A stretch of 15,287 nucleotides of DNA from Ochromonadaceae sp. CCMP2298 (lineage: Eukaryota > Sar > Synurophyceae > Ochromonadales > Ochromonadaceae): positions 1 to 15,287 of the forward strand of contig MU634132.1 in NCBI GenBank assembly GCA_026770595.1, in the 5' to 3' direction. This document shows, one piece after another, positions 9,846 through 15,287 of this stretch (its first letter is position 1; the number at the start of each line of letters is the position of its first letter). Below the pieces are notes generated by a model. It was given only the letters and a program-made list of their open reading frames with translations. It made no database searches and was not told the DNA's origin. Both the position numbers and the translations under genes were made by a program.

Positions 9846-10042
9846 CTGCTGCTCACCGCTCGGCTGTAAGGCTGTTGGGGGGCGAGCGCAAGGGCCTGCA
9901 CTGGTACTGCTGCTCACCGCTCGGCTGTAGAGCTGCAGGGGGAACAAGGGCAATTGTCTGCGCCGCTTCTGCTGCTCACCGCTCGGCTGTAGAGCTATGA
10001 GGGGGCGAGCGCAAGGGCCTGCCCTGGTATTGCTGCTCACCG
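9846..10042. repeat. 61-bp tandem repeat, three copies plus a partial fourth
   Basis: Copies start at 9846, 9907 and 9969, and a truncated one at about 10030, each opening with ctgctgctcaccgctcggct or its beginning. Spacings are 61, 62 and 61 nt. Copies 1 and 3 share gggcgagcgcaagggcctg; copy 2 is diverged in the middle (gggggaacaagggcaattg). Because 61 is not a multiple of three, each copy shifts the reading frame. The array ends inside the start of the Pro-Thr-rich ORF. Confidence 0.88.
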
Positions 10043-10691
10043 CAACCCTACTGCTGAACCAACACCTGACCCTACTCCTGACCCCTCTGCCGACCCTACT
10101 GCCGACCCTACTGCTGTTCCAACAGCACCAACCAACGTTCAGCCCACAACAGCTAGTCCGACCTTCATACAGACAGCGAGTCCCACCTTTTCCACAACTG
10201 CTAGCCCCACCTTCTCCACAACTGCTAGCCCCACCATCTCTACCGGCGCGACAGCTAGCCCCACAGTAGCACCCTCAGTTCATTCGACAGTTGACCCTTC
10301 TGCTGACCCTACTGCTGAACCTACACCTGACCCTACTCCTAACCCCTCTGCCGAACCTACTGCTGACCCTACTGCTGAACCTACTCCTGGCCCTACTCCC
10401 AACCCCTCTACCGAACCTACTGCGGACCCCACGGCCCCACCCACAGCACCACCCACCGCTCCGCCCACAACAGCTCAGCCCACTCGACGCAAAGGAGGAC
10501 CCAAGGGACGCCCGACGAAGGAAAGACCGACGAAGGAAGGCCCGACGAAGGAAGGACCGACGAAGGAAAGATCCAAGGAAAGACCGACGAAGGAAACCAA
10601 GGAATCCAAGGAAAGATCCAGAAAAGGACGACCCAAAGAAGAGCCCCGCATGTCACGCCCGCGTGGAGCCATCTTCAACATCCTGCCGTAA
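9993..10691 (+). CDS. Pro-Thr-rich ORF with basic Lys-Glu tail; start not resolved, possibly frameshifted
   Basis: A frame open from 9993 (after a TAG at 9990) to TAA at 10689 holds at least 214 convincing codons from 10047. Order: PTAEPTPDPTPDPSADPT-type repeats, four ASPTFSTT-type octads (10152-10247), a second PTAEPTPDPTPNPSAEPT block, an APPT run, then PTKER/PTKEG repeats and the end RPRGAIFNILP. No ATG occurs in frame except near the 3' end. The only good ATG, 9997, is in the next frame and starts MRGRAQGPALVLLLTATLLL, which looks like a signal peptide. Either an upstream exon is missed, or a 1-nt indel near the CCC run at 10046-10048 broke (or misassembled) a secreted protein gene. An AATAAA at 10834 supports transcription on this strand. 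PT-rich proteins of this sort are often wall or extracellular glycoproteins, but the tail also contains KGRP motifs like AT-hooks. Function unknown. Confidence 0.5.
   Translation, partial: SYEGASARACPGIAAHRNPTAEPTPDPTPDPSADPTADPTAVPTAPTNVQPTTASPTFIQTASPTFSTTASPTFSTTASPTISTGATASPTVAPSVHSTVDPSADPTAEPTPDPTPNPSAEPTADPTAEPTPGPTPNPSTEPTADPTAPPTAPPTAPPTTAQPTRRKGGPKGRPTKERPTKEGPTKEGPTKERSKERPTKETKESKERSRKGRPKEEPRMSRPRGAIFNILP
10152..10247 (+). repeat. 24-bp tandem coding repeat (ASPTFSTT octads)
   Basis: Four units of 24 nt start at 10152, 10176, 10200 and 10224. Units 2 and 3 differ by only a few bases; units 1 and 4 are more diverged. They keep the Pro-Thr frame and end where a further partial unit (gctagccccaca) begins at 10254. 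Confidence 0.88.
10512..10610 (+). repeat. 15-bp tandem coding repeat (PTKER/PTKEG)
   Basis: Four contiguous units of ccgacgaaggaaaga type start at 10512, 10527, 10542 and 10557. They are followed by variants in which ccgacg is replaced by tccaag, then a fifth ccgacgaaggaa at 10584. In the Pro-Thr-rich frame each unit adds five residues to a highly charged tail. Confidence 0.88.
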
Positions 10692-10833
10692 TACCTCAAG
10701 GCCGCTTCGGCTTGAAGACCGACGCGATCGGAAGTAATCATTGCGATTTATATGTTTCGGTGAATACATGTCTCTCCATGTTTCTGTCCTGTTCATGTCT
10801 CTCTGTCTAGCGCTCCACTTTTTGAAAAGTTCG

Positions 10834-10839
10834 AATAAA
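10834..10839 (+). terminator. AATAAA poly(A) signal, plus strand
   Basis: Perfect AATAAA 143 nt after the TAA of the Pro-Thr-rich ORF. A cleavage site 10-30 nt downstream would fall at about 10850-10870. It is the only such hexamer on this strand between the ankyrin-like gene and the proteasome gene. Confidence 0.55.
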
Positions 10840-10861
10840 CATGTCTGACCGAACGTGAGGA

Positions 10862-10867
10862 TTTATT
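10862..10867 (-). terminator. AATAAA poly(A) signal of the proteasome alpha-2 gene
   Basis: Read on the minus strand this is AATAAA, about 120 nt beyond the alpha-2 stop codon. Cleavage would be expected near 10830-10850, which overlaps the predicted 3' end of the plus-strand transcript. Confidence 0.6.
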
Positions 10868-10984
10868 ATGGGTGCGTGGCGCTCTCTCGGCCCAGCAGAG
10901 CGCTCTCAGAAAAAGAATCCTATACTCGTACTCCCTATAGTTACTCCGAGCTAATGTGTACAGTACCGGTACTGAGACAGAGGC

Positions 10985-11800
10985 TTAGTTGGCCTCGTCT
11001 AAGTAGTCCCTCACCTCCGCAGGCGTCAATATCCTGAACACCCTGTCCTCCCCCACCACACCCACCTCGATGTTGAACTCCGTCATCTCTCCCTCGTAGC
11101 TCTCGCGCAGAGTGAGCAGCGCGATATGCACCGCGTCGTCGAGCTCCATGTCGTCGTTGTAGCGCCTCTCCAGGAAGTTCTTCGCATTCGTGTAGTTTTT
11201 GCCGATCGCGGTGGCCTTCCAGCCGAAGCTGGAGCCGGAGGGGTCGACCTGGAAGAGCTGGGGGCCGTTGTCGTCGTAGCCTGCAACCAGGCAAGAGACG
11301 CCGAAAGGCCGCACACCGCCAGACTGCGTGTACTCCTGCATAAGCTGCGCGCTCTCCGACACCACCTGCGAGACGGGCTGCACCTCGCGGTAGGTCAGGA
11401 AGTACTTCTGTGCGGCCTTGCGGGCGTTTCTAACTATTACTCGGAAGTCCGGGCCCATGCCAGCGAACACGAACCCCGTTGTGGGTGTGATGTTCTGAAT
11501 CTTCTGATATTCCTCTGTATCAACCAGAACAGATGCGACCTTCCTATCAGTTGCAATGACGACTCCGTTCTTAGCTGATGGGGGCGTGGGGAGGTAAGAC
11601 GTGAGAGGGGTGAGGGGCGCAAATTAGTGGTCTTGCAGGGGGCTGTCTAGGTGCAGCAGTACTCGGGACCGAGATGTGGAAGGCTCACCTTTAATGCCCA
11701 GAGACATTTTACCCTGATGAACCCTTGCCAACGCATTTTCAATCTGCATGAGCTTGCCGCTCTTGTTGAAAGTCGTCAGCGAGAAGTTCATGTCACCCAT
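10985..11800 (-). CDS. PSMA2: 20S proteasome subunit alpha type-2
   Basis: Structural alpha-ring subunit of the 20S proteasome, acting in cytosol and nucleus in degradation of ubiquitinated protein; alpha subunits gate the chamber and are not proteolytic. Two exons, join(11800..11689, 11574..10985), with a 114-nt GT-AG intron splitting an Ala codon (G|CT) in GIKAKNGVV. The product is 233 residues, matching the family (human PSMA2 is 234). The ATG at 11800 gives MGDMNFSLTTF and has A at -3 and G at +4; an ATG further upstream would add a non-homologous extension. Diagnostic segments are FAGMGPDFRVIVR, MQEYTQSGGVRPFGVS, QVDPSGSSFGWKATAIGKN and the C-terminal LTPAEVRDYLDEAN, closest in feel to stramenopile and plant alpha-2. 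The N-terminal alpha signature is altered: FNKSG where FSPSG is usual, and IENAL where IEYAL (IEHAL in plants) is usual. The gene is divergent from the C2-DENN gene and convergent with the Pro-Thr-rich ORF. Confidence 0.97.
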
Positions 11801-12009
11801 CTTTGCGAAGCTGTGTGTTGCGCGAGCGCGAAGAGGACGAGAATCTGTTGTGCCGCGGGTCGAATGACAACTTGCTCGTTTGTCACTGATCAACCACGAA
11901 TTTCTGAGTGAAAGACTGCGCTCTAAGGGAAGACTGCGGTGGATAAGTCTTGATCGAACAGCGAGAGGGGCTTGCTTTCGAAGCCCTGAAGAGTTCTCAG
12001 CTGATGTGC

Positions 12010-12109
12010 GGAAAGGGTTAACAAGTGTACCACATCAATTGACACCAAATCCAGTTCAATTTAACGTAATTTGGTGCCAAGTAATGCGGTACACTCGTTA
12101 ACCCTTTCC
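12010..12109. repeat. 100-bp foldback: 41-bp inverted arms around an 18-bp loop (MITE-like or hairpin RNA)
   Basis: The left arm 12010-12050 starts ggaaagggttaac and the right arm 12069-12109 ends gttaaccctttcc. They are reverse complements at 36 of 41 positions. The 18-nt spacer is 12051-12068. No target-site duplication is evident beside the arms. If transcribed on the minus strand, four of the five mismatches become G-U pairs, leaving a single true mismatch. The element could be a small non-autonomous transposon, a hairpin RNA source, or a palindromic regulatory site. Confidence 0.85.
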
Positions 12110-12230
12110 AAAAGAAAGTCTCTCACAATCAAATTCCAGGGATTGTCTGCTCGAACGATCAAGAGTTCACGCAGAACTGGAACAAGGGCAATTGAGAAGA
12201 ACAATCTCTCGCCCTCTTCTTCGCCACTTC

Positions 12231-12248
12231 ATGCTACGGCGAGCCTAG
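12231..12248 (+). promoter_or_regulatory. Short upstream ORF before the C2-DENN start
   Basis: An ATG at 12231 opens a five-codon frame closed by TAG at 12246-12248, 16 nt before the ATG at 12265 and in a different frame. If the leader includes it, it could lower translation of the main ORF. No transcript start can be placed, so this is tentative. Confidence 0.3.
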
Positions 12249-12264
12249 CACGGTGAACCTAGCA

Positions 12265-15200
12265 ATGCAGGGCGGCAAGGACCTGTTCACGACCTATGGG
12301 ACTCTACGGGCCACTGTTATCGAGGCTGTGGACTTGGCCGACCAGAGTTCGAGTAGCAAGAAAGGAAGTGTATGGTCTCAAGGAAGTATCAAGCCTATAG
12401 TCTATGTCGTCCTTAAGGTGGAGGATGCCGACGGGATTGAACTTAAGCAGCACAACACGGCAGCACAACCGCTCTTCGGCACGCTAGTGATCCAGGAGGA
12501 GTTCTTGTTCGAAAGCATCTCCTCTGCCAACTACCTGCGCCTGTACTTCTACGATGTATCTGTGGAGAAGACCGACACAGGTTCTGAGAAGAGAAGCACT
12601 GAGAAGCGGTGCCTGGGTATGTGCGAAGTACCCCTATCGAGATTGGAGGACAACAAACCGGTAAGCATTGCCGTCTCGCTTTGTAGACCCCCCCCCAACC
12701 CCCCAACATCTCTCATCTCTCTGATACACTTCTTCTCCCTCAGTTTATGCAGTGGCACCAGCTCGTGAACCAGGCATACCCCGACGAGGGCTTGCGCAGC
12801 GCTGTGAAGATGGAGGTGAGACTGCCCTGTGAACACTGCCATCTGCCATCTGTTAACATCATTATGCCATCTGTCATCTACCACCTGCTCCCCACCCCAC
12901 CGGGAGATTCTTGCATTTTGTGATTCTATGTTGAATGTTATCAAAATGTTGTAGCTAACCGTATTGCCACATCTTCCTCTCTCTACCTCTCCGCCTGCCT
13001 CTGCCCACCAACTCTGATCTCTGCAGTGTACATTCACTTCCGATGGCAAGAGTACCGACACCAAGAGCATAATGGGGCAGTCCAAGCGCTCCTCTGACCA
13101 CTCCTTCAGCAGCTCTGCGCGCGGCAATCGCTTCTTCGACGAAGAGGACGCCCATGTGGATGAGGAGTCAGAGGAGAGCTCCGAATCCGAGGACTGGGAC
13201 GCCACATACGAGGACCTAGGGGTAGACGAGAGGCCCCGGAGAGACCGCGAGTTCGTGCGCTGCAGGAGTGGCAAGAGTAGCGAGGGGAGCGCTACGGGCT
13301 CTTCGCGGCGCGCTGGCAATACTGAATCTGGCAAAGTGGAGGACGAGGAGGAGGGGGAGAGCAAGGGAGAGGACCGGGCAGGCACGCGGCTTGAGGCGGG
13401 TCTTATCGACTACTGTGTTATGCTGGGTGAGAAGCGCGTTGTGCTTGCTTTGTGCTGTTTATGCATTCTGCATTCTACATTCTGAATGCATCCCACATGA
13501 TTCTCTGCCTCGATCTCTCACCACACTACAATATCACACCACCCACCGCACCACAGGCCCCGCCGCGCCCTTCGATCTCCTCGAGCCCACGCACCAGATC
13601 ACCCCCAGCGGCATCCGAAACCTCTCCTTCAAAACCGCGGGTATGGACGTGCAATCTCCCGGGGGGGCACACACTGGTCTGTTCGGAGTTGGAAGGGCGG
13701 AGGGACTAGGCCCCGAGACGCAGGAGGTGGTGATATGGGATAGACTGCCGCGTGCTGACCTGATGGACTTGGATATGCCCAGCAAGGTAAGCCATTACAG
13801 AGAGTGGAGGAGGGGCGGAGAGGGGGGCGAATCGACTCAGGCTGGTCGAGTCTCGCTGTCCCTCTTCTGCACAGAGGCGCAAGGACAAAGCTAGGGCGCT
13901 TTGAGACCCTCCCACTCGATGTTTTCTTACGTATCTCTAACCCGGTTTCCGTTTCCTCCCTTTGCCCTTCAAATGCCTACTCTGTGCCTCGTGACGTGTA
14001 CTGCCTGTGAATGCGCCTACGCGTATACCTCTGCCTGTGCCTACTACTGCTCCTGCACCTACTCCAGCTTGAGTGGTTCGCCTGCCCAGAGGGCTCGAAG
14101 ACCGTTCTGCAGAGCGACAGGCCCGAGCCTCACTTCCAGTCATTCGTACTGAGCTCCGGCGGCGAGACAGAGGAAATCCACGGTGAGTCCTGTGCCGATG
14201 TCATCGTTGTCAGCGCCACCGTGTCTACGCCATCTTGTCTGGGCCATCGTACCGCATAGCGGATCAGCATGTTTGGATGTTGGGGTGCTGTGGTGTGATT
14301 AGTGCTGGTAATTTGTCTCGTCTGCCGCTCATCACATAAACGAAAACTAACTCTACCCTCTCACCTTCTCACCTTTTCAGGCCTCTCGCTCAACTTCTTC
14401 ATCGAGCTGGCGGGCTTCGGGGCTTTGGACGACCGCCAGAAGGAGGCGCTTACACCTTACAGCCCCAGCCCGGGGAATAGTTTGCACACTTCAACGATGC
14501 TGGAGGCAGAGGCGTGGTGGCGGCGGGGGGAGATTGGCGCCACCGGGAATGCCAGCTTGGGCACGGGGGAGAGCAAGAGGCATGGAGGGGTGGGCGCGGA
14601 GGGGGAGGGGGGTGATAGCGACAGCGGCTCTTTTGGTTTTGCCGAGCGGTCGCAGCCCAGACTGTGGACGCTGGTGTCGCTGTGCTTGCTGTACCGGTCC
14701 GGCCAGCACGTGCAGCAGCTGCGCAAGTGTCTGGACTGCGCCTACAGCGCGGCACTGCTGCCCAGCCTGCGTAGCTGGGAGGTCAACTGGGCGGATCAGG
14801 TGGCACTGCAGATGGGCGTGCTGGGAGACCCGCCCGGAGAGGGGGAGCCTCTACGGTCATTGCTCTCGCGTGACAACATCAGCTCCATTCTGGCCTCCTC
14901 CTTTCACACCAGCTTCGCGCCCTTCAGCCTCTCTGTGGAGAAGCTCGTGGCCACTCTGTGTCTGGAGTGCCCCCTGCCTGTGCCCGGCTTCCTGGACGTG
15001 CTACTGGAGCTACCTGGGGGCGAGGCGCTGCAGCGGTGCGTGCACAGCTCCACCAGCAGGTGGCGCGGGAGCTACCTAGACCCCGCGGAGCAGCGCGCTC
15101 TAGAGAATGCAGGAGCGGAAGCGGAGGGGGGCGTGGTGGTGGGGTTCACCGCCACCTCGCCGGAAGACTTCCCTGCCTGCCCCTACCCCCTAGAGGTGCT

Positions 15201-15287
15201 GCTGAGATGCCTGGGCCCGCGCGTGCTGATCGACGTGGTCTGCTGCGTGCTGTCCGAGTGCCGCATGCTGTTCCACTCCTGCGACCT
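12265..15287 (+). CDS. C2-DENN domain protein, Rab-GEF-like, 3' end outside the window
   Basis: DENN proteins usually act as GDP-GTP exchange factors for Rab GTPases on membranes; a C2 domain would add lipid or protein binding. Exons: 12265..12660, 12744..12815, 13027..13426, 13557..13786, 14068..14182, 14381..>15287. Introns are 83, 211, 130, 281 and 198 nt, all GT-AG, phases 0, 0, 1, 0, 1; at least 706 residues. ATG 12265 is the first in frame after a TGA at 12193. Residues about 10-150 are C2-like (LRATVIEAVDLAD, KPIVYVVLKVED, NYLRLYFYDV). Residues about 157-280 are an acidic, Ser-rich linker. The uDENN part runs from LIDYCVMLG (282) through VVIWDRLPRADLMDLDMPSK to LEWFACPEGS. The DENN core follows from exon 6, with FLDVLLELPGGEAL and LEVLLRCLGPRVLIDVVCCV and then SECRMLFHSCDL at the window edge. 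The core holds a Gly-rich, acidic insert (about 455-490). Which Rab it serves cannot be told; the dDENN part lies beyond the window. Confidence 0.92.

Larger units (their letters stand above)
10692..10984. other. Convergent 3' intergenic region
   Basis: Between the TAA of the plus-strand Pro-Thr-rich ORF and the stop of the minus-strand proteasome gene there is no credible coding frame. The DNA is AT-richer than its surroundings and holds one AATAAA on each strand, so it is made of the two 3'UTRs meeting tail to tail. Confidence 0.7.
11801..12264. promoter_or_regulatory. Divergent promoter region between PSMA2 and the C2-DENN gene
   Basis: These 464 nt separate two start codons pointing away from each other, so they must hold both 5'UTRs and promoters. 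I see no clear TATA box and no match to the yeast proteasome control element GGTGGCAAA. The main structure is the foldback at 12010-12109. The last 60 nt before ATG 12265 are pyrimidine-rich with a short upstream ORF. Confidence 0.6.

Noticed and set aside
9941-9956. 16-nt match ggaacaagggcaattg shared with 12179-12194
   Set aside because: Exact but short, with unrelated flanks; in 15 kb of biased sequence it may be chance.
10027-10142. Possible 116-nt intron joining ATG 9997 to the Pro-Thr frame (GTATTG to TTCAG)
   Set aside because: The phase would fit, but the removed part encodes PT repeats matching the downstream block, so it looks coding rather than intronic. Kept only as an alternative to be tested with RNA.
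10291-10737. Leu-rich then Arg-rich ORF in the frame next to the Pro-Thr ORF
   Set aside because: It is the out-of-register reading of the same repeats (LLLTLLLNLHL, RRRKDRRRKD). The other frame is open for longer and has a balanced PT repeat typical of real proteins.
11624-11893. Longer proteasome alpha-2 N-terminus starting at 11893
   Set aside because: The added 31 residues match nothing in the family. The ATG at 11800 gives the expected length and context, and the ORF end past 11689 is intron.
12010-12109. Proteasome control element (yeast Rpn4-type) within the foldback
   Set aside because: The arms contain TTTGGTGCC, but not GGTGGCAAA or its complement.
1-15287. CRISPR arrays, prokaryotic operons, tRNA or rRNA genes, transposase genes
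   Set aside because: The repeats present are microsatellites or coding repeats without regular unique spacers. Genes have introns. No tRNA T-loop consensus or transposase motifs were seen on either strand.

Overview
This window is GC-rich nuclear DNA from a eukaryote. Genes are packed closely on both strands and carry GT-AG introns of about 83-281 nt. Several clues suggest a protist or alga, perhaps a stramenopile (ochrophyte). The 20S proteasome alpha-2 subunit has a C-terminus of the kind I associate with stramenopile and plant alpha-2. A repeat gene is built from ankyrin-like units ending in CPWD, a type I know from algae, other protists and giant DNA viruses. There is also a Pro-Thr-rich ORF. 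The lineage is inference; I could not run a search.

Layout. (1) 1-195: a GAGAG microsatellite and the 3' flank of the first gene. (2) 196-7544, minus strand: a six-exon kinesin-3-like gene of about 2209 residues. It has a long disordered N-terminus, a central motor and a coiled-coil tail. All five introns were placed from donor/acceptor sites with matching phase. (3) 7545-8015: a divergent intergenic region. (4) 8016-9716, plus strand: an intronless protein with an F-box-like N-terminus, 16 ankyrin-like units of about 29 residues and an acidic tail. (5) 9717-10691, plus strand: a 61-bp tandem repeat that runs into an open Pro-Thr-rich frame with a basic Lys-Glu tail. That frame has no usable ATG; the only good ATG, followed by a signal-peptide-like stretch, lies in the +1-offset frame. 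(6) 10692-10984: a tail-to-tail interval with an AATAAA signal on each strand. (7) 10985-11800, minus strand: the two-exon proteasome alpha-2 gene. (8) 11801-12264: a divergent promoter region with a 100-bp foldback (41-bp arms). (9) 12265 to the window end, plus strand: a C2-DENN protein gene with six exons visible, cut by the window edge inside the DENN core.

The genes do not form a pathway. Kinesin, proteasome, DENN (Rab regulation) and a possible F-box/ankyrin adaptor are ordinary eukaryotic cell functions placed side by side as divergent and convergent pairs. I see no defence system, mobile-element gene, viral replication gene, rRNA or tRNA. The parts most worth a second look are the foldback, the out-of-frame signal peptide in front of the Pro-Thr ORF, the unusual kinesin motor and N-terminus, and the C2-DENN architecture.
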